Below, in pieces: positions 24,149-32,900 of a stretch of 64,000 nt of DNA. Position numbers and translations under genes: made by a program. The first letter of the stretch is position 1. Each line of letters starts with the position of its first letter. Source of the stretch: Kitasatospora gansuensis (GTDB lineage Bacteria; Actinomycetota; Actinomycetes; Streptomycetales; Streptomycetaceae); assembly GCF_014203705.1 (NCBI RefSeq), contig NZ_JACHJR010000001.1, forward strand, positions 6,138,001-6,202,000. Direction: 5' to 3'. Below the pieces are notes generated by a model. It saw nothing but the letters and a program-made list of their open reading frames with translations. It did no database searches and had not been told where the DNA came from.

Positions 24149-26353
24149 GTGTCGGGCACCATTCGCTTCACCGCTGGATCGCGTCAACTGGCCGTCGGCC
24201 GGATGGAGTTGACGATCGACGAGGACGGCTCGCTGCAGGTCGAGCGGCAGCTGCCCGAGGGTGACACGGTGCGGTACGGCCGGCTGGACCAGGCGGTCCC
24301 GCAGCGGCTGCTGACCGCGCTGCGGGCCACCCCCGGAGCGTCGGCGGCAGACCCGGTCGCGGACCAGGCGGCCCGGCGGCTGACGGTCGGTGACACCGCC
24401 TGGGCGGACGCCACCGAGCACCCGGTGCCCCCGGTGGCCCGGCTGCTGGAGGCGCTCGCCGTCCAGCTGCTCCAGCCGCTGGAGTACGGCCAACTCCCGC
24501 TGGCCGTGGTCGAGTCGGCGGCTGCCGAGGCGGCCGTCGAGACGGTGCTGCCGGCCGCCGCGATCGGCACGGTGGACGGCAAGCCCGCCTACGCGCTGGC
24601 CGAGGGCGGTCAGGGCTTCGACCTCGGCCGGCTGCCCGACGGCGGCTCGCTGGGCGGCTCCGACGGCGAGGCGGGTCTGCTGCCGAGCGCCGTCGCGCTC
24701 GGCGTGGTGGACGACCGGGAGCTGTTCGCGGTCGGTGCGGCCGACGGCGCGGTGCAGGTCTGGGACGCCGCCAACGGTGCGCTGGTGCACGGCACTTCGG
24801 GCGGCGAGGGCGCGCAGGTGGTGGCCGCCGGGCTGGTGCAGGGCGTCCCGCTGGTGTTCTCCGGCGGCCGCCGCGGTGAGGTCCGGGCCTGGCGGGCCGA
24901 GGACGGCAAGGGGCTCGGCCTGCTGGACATCGGTGGCGAGGGTGCCCGGGCGCTGCTGCACGCCGAGTGCGCCGGGATCGGCCTGGTGGTGGCGGCCGCT
25001 CCGGACGGCACCGTCCGGGTCTGGGACGCCGGCATTGGTGCCCAACTCCACCTGCTGGTCGGCCACTCCGAGCCGGTCACCGCGCTCGCGGTGCTCCCGC
25101 TCGGCGAGCAGGCACTGCTCGCCACCGGCGGGCAGGACCGGGACATCCGGCTCTGGGACCTGGCCACCGGCCGCGAGGTCGCCCTCCTCACCGGCCACTC
25201 GGCCACCGTCACCGGTCTGACCTTCACCGAGCTGGACGGCCGCCCCGTGCTGGCCTCCTGCGCGCTCGACAACACGCTGCGCACCTGGGACGTGCACGCG
25301 GCCACCGCGCTCGGCGGCCGCCCGGCCGGCGGCAGCTGGCTGACCGCGCTGGTGACCGTCACGGTCGGCGGCCAGGAGCTGCTGGCCAGCGGTGACGAGC
25401 ACGGCCGGATCCGCCTCTGGGAGACCAAGGGCGGTAAGCCGGTGGGCAGTTACGAGCCCGAGCGGGCGGACGGCACCGGCCCGGTGCCGGTCAACGCGCT
25501 CGCGGTCGGCGACCTGTACGGGCGCCCGGTGCTGGTGGCCGGCTACGGCGACGGCAAGGTCCGGCTCTGGGACGCGGCGGCCCGGACCGAGCTGTACGTC
25601 CTGGCGTCCGACGGCGGCCCGGTCGGCTCGGTGGCGGTGCTCCCGGTCGAGGGCGAACCGGTGCTGGTCTGCGGCACGGTGGCCGGCGCGGTGCGCTGCC
25701 ACCGGCTGAGCGACGGCGTCGCGCTCTCGGTGCCGACGCCGCACACCGGACCGGTCACCGCGCTGGCCTTCGGCGAGCCGGTGCCCGGTACGGCGGCCGT
25801 GCTGGTCTCGGGCGGGGCGGACGGCACCGTACGGATCCGGAGCGCCCAGGACGGCGCCCCGCTCCGGCAGTTGACGGCGCATCAGGACGGCGTGACCGCG
25901 CTGGCGCTCGGCGAGGTGAGCGGGCGTCGGGTGCTGGCCACGGCGGGCCGGGACCGTACCGTCCGGCTCTGGGACGTCGACGGCGGCCAGGCCGGGCCGG
26001 TGCTGACGGGCCTTCGGGAGTCGGCCGAGAAGCTGACCGTCGGCGCCCTGGACGGCCGGGCCGTGGTGCTGGCCGGCTGCTCGGACGGCTCCGTGCTGGG
26101 CTGGGACGTGCTGGGCGGGCACACCATCGCCGACCTGCCCGGTGGCACCGCCGGGGTCCGCTCGCTGGTCTGCCAGGACCTGGACGGCGAGGTGCTGGTG
26201 GCGGCCGGTGACGCCGGTTCGACGCTGCGGCTCTGGCACCTGGCCAGCGGCCAGCTGCTCAACGAGGCGCCGCTGGACCGTACGCCGCTGGCGATCGCCT
26301 TCGGTGCGGCCGGTCTGTACGTGGTCGGTCCTGGTGGCGCGCTGACGCTCTGA
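24149..26353 (+). CDS. WD40 double beta-propeller protein
   Basis: A 734-residue protein. The N-terminal part of about 180 residues (SGTIRFTAGSRQLAVGRMELTIDEDGSLQVERQLPEGDTV...) is unknown. The rest carries at least twelve WD-type blade ends such as GAVQVWDA, GTVRVWDA, RDIRLWDL, NTLRTWDV, GRIRLWET and RTVRLWDV, enough for two seven-bladed propellers. No signal peptide or membrane segment is seen, so it is probably a cytoplasmic scaffold. GTG 24149 has TTGGGGG upstream. Only 63 bp separate it from the ESX-like genes, which suggests it belongs to the secretion/toxin operon, but its partner is unknown. Confidence 0.82.
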   Translation: MSGTIRFTAGSRQLAVGRMELTIDEDGSLQVERQLPEGDTVRYGRLDQAVPQRLLTALRATPGASAADPVADQAARRLTVGDTAWADATEHPVPPVARLLEALAVQLLQPLEYGQLPLAVVESAAAEAAVETVLPAAAIGTVDGKPAYALAEGGQGFDLGRLPDGGSLGGSDGEAGLLPSAVALGVVDDRELFAVGAADGAVQVWDAANGALVHGTSGGEGAQVVAAGLVQGVPLVFSGGRRGEVRAWRAEDGKGLGLLDIGGEGARALLHAECAGIGLVVAAAPDGTVRVWDAGIGAQLHLLVGHSEPVTALAVLPLGEQALLATGGQDRDIRLWDLATGREVALLTGHSATVTGLTFTELDGRPVLASCALDNTLRTWDVHAATALGGRPAGGSWLTALVTVTVGGQELLASGDEHGRIRLWETKGGKPVGSYEPERADGTGPVPVNALAVGDLYGRPVLVAGYGDGKVRLWDAAARTELYVLASDGGPVGSVAVLPVEGEPVLVCGTVAGAVRCHRLSDGVALSVPTPHTGPVTALAFGEPVPGTAAVLVSGGADGTVRIRSAQDGAPLRQLTAHQDGVTALALGEVSGRRVLATAGRDRTVRLWDVDGGQAGPVLTGLRESAEKLTVGALDGRAVVLAGCSDGSVLGWDVLGGHTIADLPGGTAGVRSLVCQDLDGEVLVAAGDAGSTLRLWHLASGQLLNEAPLDRTPLAIAFGAAGLYVVGPGGALTL

Positions 26354-26416
26354 CGCTTTGAGCGTCGCCGTTCGTCTCTGTTCGTTCTTTCTGAAATCGC
26401 TTGGGGGTTGGGATAC

Positions 26417-26902
26417 ATGGCAGCGAATTCGTTCAGCATCGACGTGGAAGAGGTCGAGGCGGCCGCCACGATGATCCAGCGGATGCACGACGACCTGGAA
26501 GAGGCTTACATCAAGCTCTCCACGTACGTGAAGACGGTGAGCCCGGACATCTACGGCACCGATCTGGTGGGGAAGTCGCTGGGTGGGGCCACCGCGTCGG
26601 TGATCGGGCTGGGCAAGCAGCAGGAGAACACCCTCGCGGGGTTCAAGGCCTTCCTCGAGAACACGGCCAAGATCGCGGGCAACCTGAAGATGATGACCGG
26701 CGGTCACCGGGAGACCGACTCCGAGCACGCGGACAAGCTGAAGAAGATCGCGACGGACATCCCGCTGCCGCCCGCGCCTTCGGCCGGCACCGGGCCCGGC
26801 TACGTCTCGCCGACCAAGGGTCCTGACCTCAAGTACAACCACGCGGGCGACCGTCCCGAGCCCAAGCCCGCGCCCACCTACGGGCGCCCACAGGTGATGT
26901 GA
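26417..26902 (+). CDS. WXG100/ESX-like small helical protein
   Basis: A 161-residue protein. Residues 1-100 form two long helices (FSIDVEEVEAAATMIQRMHDDLEEAYIKLSTYVKTVSP and VIGLGKQQENTLAGFKAFLENTAKIAGNLKMM) joined by DIYGTDLVGKSLGG. This is the helix-turn-helix layout of WXG100 secretion partners, with YGTDxxGK in place of the classical WxG. A Pro-rich tail follows. No signal peptide is present, as expected for type VII substrates. ATG 26417 follows GGGGTTGGG. It opens a four-gene run that ends in the giant toxin and may be a co-secretion partner or chaperone. Confidence 0.65.
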   Translation: MAANSFSIDVEEVEAAATMIQRMHDDLEEAYIKLSTYVKTVSPDIYGTDLVGKSLGGATASVIGLGKQQENTLAGFKAFLENTAKIAGNLKMMTGGHRETDSEHADKLKKIATDIPLPPAPSAGTGPGYVSPTKGPDLKYNHAGDRPEPKPAPTYGRPQVM

Positions 26903-26966
26903 CGTCCCGTCAGTTCCAGCGCCACCTTCCCAGCAACAGCGTCGACCAGGAATCGAGTGACCAACG

Positions 26967-28775
26967 GTGAAGAAAGAGCTGCCTCCTGAGCTCGCGGACG
27001 TGCTCAAGACCTTGCAGGGCAACGAGCAGGGCAAGGACGTCCAATTCCCCGACGGCAACGAGGGACGGATCAACGATCTGGCGGCGGCCTGGAAAACGTT
27101 CAACGACGTCGCCGACATCGGGATCCGGACCATCTGGGCGCACGCCCAGCGGGCCTGTGAGCACATGTCCGGTGAGGCGTCGGACAGTTACGAGCGCTAC
27201 CTGGAGAAGTACGGGGTCGGCGAGGGCTCGCACGCCGGGACGATCCTGACGGCCGGGAAGATGGTGGAGGCGCACCTGCGGGGGGCGGCCGCGGCGATCA
27301 CCGACACCAAGACCACGATGATCAACCAGCTCGAGTACGCGAAGAAGTACATCGAGCAGAACCCGGCCGGCAAGAAGGACGACATCGCCAAGTCCGAGGG
27401 CATCAAGTCCGCGGTCGAGGCGTACCACACGTACGTGAAGGACGTCACCGGCAGCGTCGACACGATGCTGAAGGCCGGTGCCGACCACGGCGCGGCGACG
27501 GACGCGGCGACCGAGATCGCCAACCTCGCGGGCTCGAAGACGCCGCCGCCGGGTGGGCCCACGCCGCCGGGAACGAAGATCGACTCGGCGCCGCCGCCCG
27601 GCGCGGGCGGTGGCGGGTCCGGTGGGGGCTCAGGCGGTGGCTCCGGTGGTGGCGGTGCGGGCTCCGGCGGTGGCGGTGGCGGCGGGGGTGGTGGCGGCCC
27701 GAAGCCGTACACGCCGCCCAAGGTGCAGCCGTACAAGCCGCCGGCGACCAAGAACCCGTACCTCGGGGGCAACGGTCTCGGCCCGGATGGCAAGCCGCTG
27801 TTCAAGCCCGCGGTCCAGCCGCCCGGCCTGAACCTGGCCGGCCACGCGGGCTACAAGGGCGTCGGCGACGGTTCGACCCTCACGCCGTACTCGGGCTCCG
27901 GTGGCGGCGGTGCGGGTGGCGGTGTCGGTGGTGGCGCGGGCGGCGGCAGCGCCTTCGGCGGCGGCGTCCCGGGCGCCGGGGCGTACGGCCGCGGTGGCGG
28001 GCTGGCCGGCGCCGGTGGCGCGGGCGCCCGGGGTGCCGGTGGTGCGGCCGGTGGTGGCCGCGGTGGCATGGCGGGCGGCGCGGCCGGGGCCGCGTCGGGC
28101 CGTGGCACAGCCGGTGCGCCCGGTGCCGGTGCGATGGGCGGCGGCGCGGGTGGCGGCAAGGGTGGCGGTGCCGGTGGCGGCAACCGCTTCCTGCGGCCGA
28201 CCCGGCTCGGCTCCGAGGAGGAGAAGAAGCGTCGGCGCGACCGGGGCATCGTCGGCGGCGAGCAGGTCGACCACGAGACGGGTGACCCGCACTTCGAGCG
28301 GATGCGGCGTCAGTGGCTGGACGAGGCCCGTGGGGGCTCGACCAGCGAGGCCGCCGACGCGGCCGCGGCCGCGGCAGCGGCCCAGCCCGCGGTGGGCGGG
28401 AGCGGCGACCTGATGGCGCAGTTGGCCGGTGCCCTGCTGGGCACCGAGCCGACTGTGGAGGCGGGCGAGGCTGTGACCACCGCCGACTCCTCGACCGAGT
28501 CGACCGGTACGGCGGTGGACCGGGAGGGGACCGCGGTCGCACCGGCGGTGCCCGCGCAGGACGAGGAGTACCTCGACCGGGCGCGCTCGGTGGCCGAACG
28601 GCGGGGACGTCCCGACGAGGAGGGCGCCGTCACCGAGGCCCCACCGGCCGTGGTGGAGCCGACGCCGATCCGGCAGGAGGGCGGGTACGACGTGCCCAGC
28701 CCGTTCCTGCGTGCAGCGCTGACCCGGATCGCCGCCGCCGGTGGCGCCGAGGGCGGCGGTACGCCCAGGCCGTGA
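26967..28775 (+). CDS. ESX/PPE-like protein with long Gly-rich spacer
   Basis: A 602-residue protein in three parts. Residues 1-190 are helical (DLAAAWKTFNDVADIGIRTIWAHAQRACEHMSGEASDSYERYLEKYG...), like the N-terminal secretion domain of CpnT/PPE-type proteins in actinobacteria. Residues about 195-415 are extremely Gly-rich (GGGGSGGG and GGGAGG runs) with islands of Pro/Tyr. The C-terminal part of about 180 residues begins with FLRPTRLGSEEEKKRRRDRG and continues GEQVDHETGDPHFERMRRQWLDEARGG. No enzymatic motif was recognised. It starts at GTG 26967 and is followed by a terminator-like hairpin. A structural or secreted role in the type VII module is inferred. Confidence 0.6.
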   Translation: MKKELPPELADVLKTLQGNEQGKDVQFPDGNEGRINDLAAAWKTFNDVADIGIRTIWAHAQRACEHMSGEASDSYERYLEKYGVGEGSHAGTILTAGKMVEAHLRGAAAAITDTKTTMINQLEYAKKYIEQNPAGKKDDIAKSEGIKSAVEAYHTYVKDVTGSVDTMLKAGADHGAATDAATEIANLAGSKTPPPGGPTPPGTKIDSAPPPGAGGGGSGGGSGGGSGGGGAGSGGGGGGGGGGGPKPYTPPKVQPYKPPATKNPYLGGNGLGPDGKPLFKPAVQPPGLNLAGHAGYKGVGDGSTLTPYSGSGGGGAGGGVGGGAGGGSAFGGGVPGAGAYGRGGGLAGAGGAGARGAGGAAGGGRGGMAGGAAGAASGRGTAGAPGAGAMGGGAGGGKGGGAGGGNRFLRPTRLGSEEEKKRRRDRGIVGGEQVDHETGDPHFERMRRQWLDEARGGSTSEAADAAAAAAAAQPAVGGSGDLMAQLAGALLGTEPTVEAGEAVTTADSSTESTGTAVDREGTAVAPAVPAQDEEYLDRARSVAERRGRPDEEGAVTEAPPAVVEPTPIRQEGGYDVPSPFLRAALTRIAAAGGAEGGGTPRP

Positions 28776-28799
28776 CCACGGCCGGGCTCCCCTGAGACC

Positions 28800-28841
28800 G
28801 GGCGGCGGAGGTCCCCCCAGCCCTCCGCCGCCCTTCCTTTT
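28800..28841 (+). terminator. Hairpin terminator before the 29-kb gene pair
   Basis: Arms GGGCGGCGGAGG (28800-28811) and CCTCCGCCGCCC (28822-28833) form a perfect 12-bp stem followed by TTCCTTTT. It may partly separate expression of the first ESX-like genes from the gene at 28882 and the giant gene. Confidence 0.75.
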
Positions 28842-28881
28842 CCCCAGCACTCCCACCTTGCAGACTCGATGAGGGACCGTC

Positions 28882-29913
28882 ATGGACGAACAGCCGAAGT
28901 TCCGACCGGCCGAACAGGTGGAGACACCTCTACGACGAGCCGTCATGGAGCCGCAGGCTGCGCCGCTCTGGGGTGGTGGCGATGACGTGATCCCGGTGGA
29001 GCACGCGTCGTTCGAGCGGGTGATGCCCAAGCAGGGTGGGGCTGAGCCGTTCTTCAGTCCGGTGGAGCAGGTGTCGGAGCGGGTGATGCCCAAGCAGGGT
29101 GGGGCTGAGCCGTTCTTCAGTCCGGTGGAGCAGGTGTCGGAGCGGGTGATGCCCAAGCAGGGTGGGGCTGAGCCGTTCTTCACTCCGGCCGAGCAGTCCT
29201 CCGAACGCCTGATGCCCAGGCAGATGCACACCATGGCGGGGGAGGACCCGTTCGGGACGGTCTCGAAGGCACAGCCGACTGTGGCCGGCGTACCTGCCGG
29301 GACCGTCGCTGCGATGCAGGCGGGTGTTCCTGCGGGTGAGGGGGTGACTGCCGCGCTGAAGACGAGCGGGGACGCTCCGGTCGGGACCATTCCGGCGATG
29401 CCGATGAGGGCTCCCGCGGGGGAGGGGGTTACTGCCGCGCTGAAGACCGGCGCGGACCCGGGGATGGTCTCCAAGCAGGCCCTGTCGGCCAGTTCGACGA
29501 GCGGCGCTGCGGGCGCCGGGTTCGTCGCGATCCCCGAGCAGTACCGAGCGGCTGCCGGGCCGGTGCTCGGCGTGGCCGACCAGCTCAAGGAGCTGTACAC
29601 GGGCCTGAGCGGCTACATGCACGGCATGCACGGCAACTCGCCCTGGGGCAACGACAGTAGCGGCAAGGGATTCGCCAACGGCGAGGACGGCGAACCGGGT
29701 TACCTGGACAACGCGCTCGACATCCTGGAGGCCCTGAAGTCGCTGCCCGAGGTCGTCGAGCGGATCGGCAAGAACCTCAAGGGCATGGGCGACGGCTACG
29801 ACAACGCCGAACAGGTCAGCCACTCCGGCATCCGTCAGTACGACCCGGCGCTTCCTCCGCCCGAGCTCAGGACCGTGACCGCCCCCAGCACCATTCGCCC
29901 CGGAAGGCACTGA
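28882..29913 (+). CDS. ESX-like protein with N-terminal perfect tandem repeats
   Basis: A 343-residue protein. Residues 45-107 hold three copies of a 21-residue unit (ERVMPKQGGAEPFFSPVEQVS); the first two are identical even in DNA. A low-complexity section follows with a second repeated phrase (AGEGVTAALKT). The last 120 residues look like a WXG100 hairpin: a helix (VLGVADQLKELYTGLSGYMHGM), the turn SPWGNDSSGKGF (a WG-x-D-x-x-G-x-x-F signature) and a second helix (LDNALDILEALKSLPEVVERIGKNLKGM). It ends six bases before the giant gene, so the two are surely co-transcribed. It is probably the dedicated secretion partner of the giant protein. Confidence 0.65.
   Translation: MDEQPKFRPAEQVETPLRRAVMEPQAAPLWGGGDDVIPVEHASFERVMPKQGGAEPFFSPVEQVSERVMPKQGGAEPFFSPVEQVSERVMPKQGGAEPFFTPAEQSSERLMPRQMHTMAGEDPFGTVSKAQPTVAGVPAGTVAAMQAGVPAGEGVTAALKTSGDAPVGTIPAMPMRAPAGEGVTAALKTGADPGMVSKQALSASSTSGAAGAGFVAIPEQYRAAAGPVLGVADQLKELYTGLSGYMHGMHGNSPWGNDSSGKGFANGEDGEPGYLDNALDILEALKSLPEVVERIGKNLKGMGDGYDNAEQVSHSGIRQYDPALPPPELRTVTAPSTIRPGRH
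29014..29202 (+). repeat. 63-bp in-frame tandem repeat, 3 copies
   Basis: Units begin at 29014, 29077 and 29140, each starting GAGCGGGTGATGCCCAAGCA. Units 1 and 2 are identical over 63 bp; unit 3 diverges in its last third. Such identity implies recent slippage or expansion. Confidence 0.95.
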
Positions 29914-29919
29914 TCCACC

Positions 29920-32900
29920 ATGGCTGTTGAGCTGCCCGAGCCCCTGCAGTGGGTCCTGATGCTGCTGGCCGGTTCCCGTTGGCCCGAGGGCGACGAGGAC
30001 CTGATGCGCGACATGGCCCGCCGCTGGCGATCCAGTGCCGAGACGATCGAGGAGGCGGGCCGGGCAGCCGACTCGGCGGTCAAGCGCGCGTTGGACGGCC
30101 AACAGGGCTCCGCCGCCGAGAAGGTGGAGAAGGACTGGGGCAAGCTGATGCTGCCGGTCGAGGGCGACAACCCCGGTTTCTTCCCGGGCATGGTCAAGTC
30201 GTGCAACGCGATGGCCGACGCCCTGGAGGCGATGGCCAACTCCACCGAGACCGCGAAGATCTCCATCGTCGCCCAACTCGGCATCCTGGCCTTCGAGATC
30301 GCCACCGCCGAGGCGGCCGCTCCGGCGACGGGCGGCGCCTCGATGGCGGCGATCCCGATCGCGGTCGAGACGAGCAAGCAGACCGTCAGGCAGATCCTCA
30401 CGCGCCTGGCGAAGGAAGCCGTCATGGTCGCGTTGAAGCAGGCCTTCCAGGGGCTCGCCATCAACCTGCTGGCGCAGACCATCCAGGTCGCCGCGGGCAA
30501 CCGCAAGTCGCTGGACGGCAAGGAGCTCGGCATGAGCGCGGCCGGCGGCGCAGCCGGTGGCGTCGGCGGCCACCTGGTCGGCAAGGGCCTCGGCAAGGCC
30601 GGTACCAAGCTCATCGGCGAGCGCATGCAGAGCCTGCCCGCCCAGATGGTGCACGGCGCGGTCGTCGGCGTGGCCGGTGACGTGATCGGGCAGCTCGCCA
30701 CCACCGGCAAGGTCGACGCAAGCAGCCTCGGCGGTTCCGCCCTCAACGGCGGCGCCAGCCCGGGCATCATGCGCGGCGCCTCCGCCTTCAAGGGGAAGTT
30801 CAACGCGGGAAACATCCCGCACGCCTCCGACTTCTCGGGTGGTTCGGACAGCCCGGGGTCGAGCGGCTCCGGCTCCTCCGGTTCCAGCAGCTCCAACAGC
30901 TCCTCCGGCTCCTCCAACTCCTCCGGCTCCAACAGTTCGAACGGGTCCGGCTCGGCTGCCTCCAGCGGTTCGAACGCCTCAAGCGGTGCCAACTCCTCGA
31001 ACGACTCCGGAAGTTCGAGCAAGCCCGATTCCCACGGGGACTCCACGTCGGGTAACCACGGCAAGCCCGATTCCCACGAGGACACCACGTCGGGTAACCA
31101 GGGCAAGCCCGATTCCCACGAGGACACCACGTCGGGTAACCAGGGCAAGCTGTCCGACATCGGGAGCGACGGGCACCACATCCGGCAGAACTACCCCGAG
31201 GGCGCCAACCCCGACGCGCCCGTCAGGCATGACGAGGGCACCGTCCCGCGCAGCTCCACCCCGGATCACGGCAACGCCGACACTCCCCCCGCGCGCAACC
31301 ACACCGACGACGCCCCGCGGCCCTTCTCCACCGGCCGCGACAGCGTCACGCCGACCCCCGACTCCAGTCCGTACCAGGGCCCGACCGCCAACCACGCCGA
31401 CAGCTCCGCCCCGCGCAACACCATCGCCCCGTACGAGGCACCTGCTGCCCGGACGCCGGACGCCGCCCCCTCCCCGATCTGGGGCGACAACTCCAACTCC
31501 CGGTCCCCGGAGCCGACTCCGGCGCAGGACCGCAGCCGTGACACCACGTCACACAGCGAGACGCCCACCCCGCGTGCCGAGGTGCCGACGCCGCGCGCCG
31601 AGGCCCCGGCCCCGGCTCCGACGCCGCAGCACTCCGGTCCGGCCCCGGACACCCAGTCGGCCCCTCAGGAGGGCGTCCGGCTCGCCTCCGGCCCGGGCAA
31701 CTTCCGTACGCCGACGGCGACTCAGACCTCAGCAGGCCCAGAGTCGGGCCCGACCCTGCCGCCCGTCACCCCCGACCCGGTGACACCGCCTCCGGCTGCC
31801 GCTCCGGTGACGCCCGCCCCGGTGACGCCCGGACCGGTGTCCAGCGGCCCGGCGTCGCGTGGCGGCGGATCGACTCCGCCTGCCGGGGGCGCACCGGCCC
31901 CGCAGCCTCGGATGGAGACCCGCACCGAGCAGGGCGGCGGCAGCCGCCCCCACACGCAGGAGCAGCGCCGGCGCGAGCAGGAGCGCGAGCAGCGCCGGCA
32001 CGAGTTCAACACCCGGGAGCACACCACCCCCGAGGCCCCGGTCGAGCCGAAGCGCGATGTGCCGACGATGGGTCAGCAGGAGCGGCTGGACACCCTCGGC
32101 AACCTCAAGCCCGAGGAGCGACGGAGGCTGGCGCAGGACAAGGAGTTCGTCGCCGAGCTGCGCAAGTCCTCGACGCCGGACGAGTTCGCCGAGTCGGCCG
32201 CACACCTGCTGGTCGAGGTCGACCCCCGTACGGTGCAGGGCGGTGCGGCGCGGCACGAGGCCCAGCAGCAGCTGGCGCGCCTGCTGCGTAACCCCGATGT
32301 GGCCGAGCGGTTGCTCACCAACGGTGTCGAGGTGGTGGTCGTCCCGAGGGACGTCCGGCTGACCGACGTGCCGGCCTTCGAGCACCTCAGCGGTCAGGGC
32401 GCGAAGGGCGAGTCCGGTCAGGGCCGTGGCTGGGACGACATCCGCGGCGTGAGCGACCGGAAGAGGGTGGCCATCACCGAGGAGAACCTGCTCGGCGAGA
32501 AGACCACCATCGGCAGGACCTCCAACTACGCCGACGGGTACTCGAGTACGACGCACGAGCTGGCCCACGCCGTCCACAAGAACGGGCTCTCGCCCGCCGA
32601 GAAGCAGCTCATCACCAAGTCGTTCCAGGAGAAGCTGGCCGCCGACTCCGAACGCACCGCCCAGTGGCCCGACGGCCCGCGCCAGGACACCAAGGGTGGG
32701 AAGAAGGAGAACTACAGCTCGGTCGACGAGCGGGAGTACTTCGCCCAGGCCACCAACTCCTACCTGTCGACCAACCACGGCAGGGACCCGCTGACCGGCC
32801 AGGCCCGCAACAACGGCTCCCACTGGGCCGGGCAGCACGAGCAGACCCTCCACCCGCTGCTGGAGCAGCTGTACGGCAAGACCCCGCTCGCCGCCCACAC

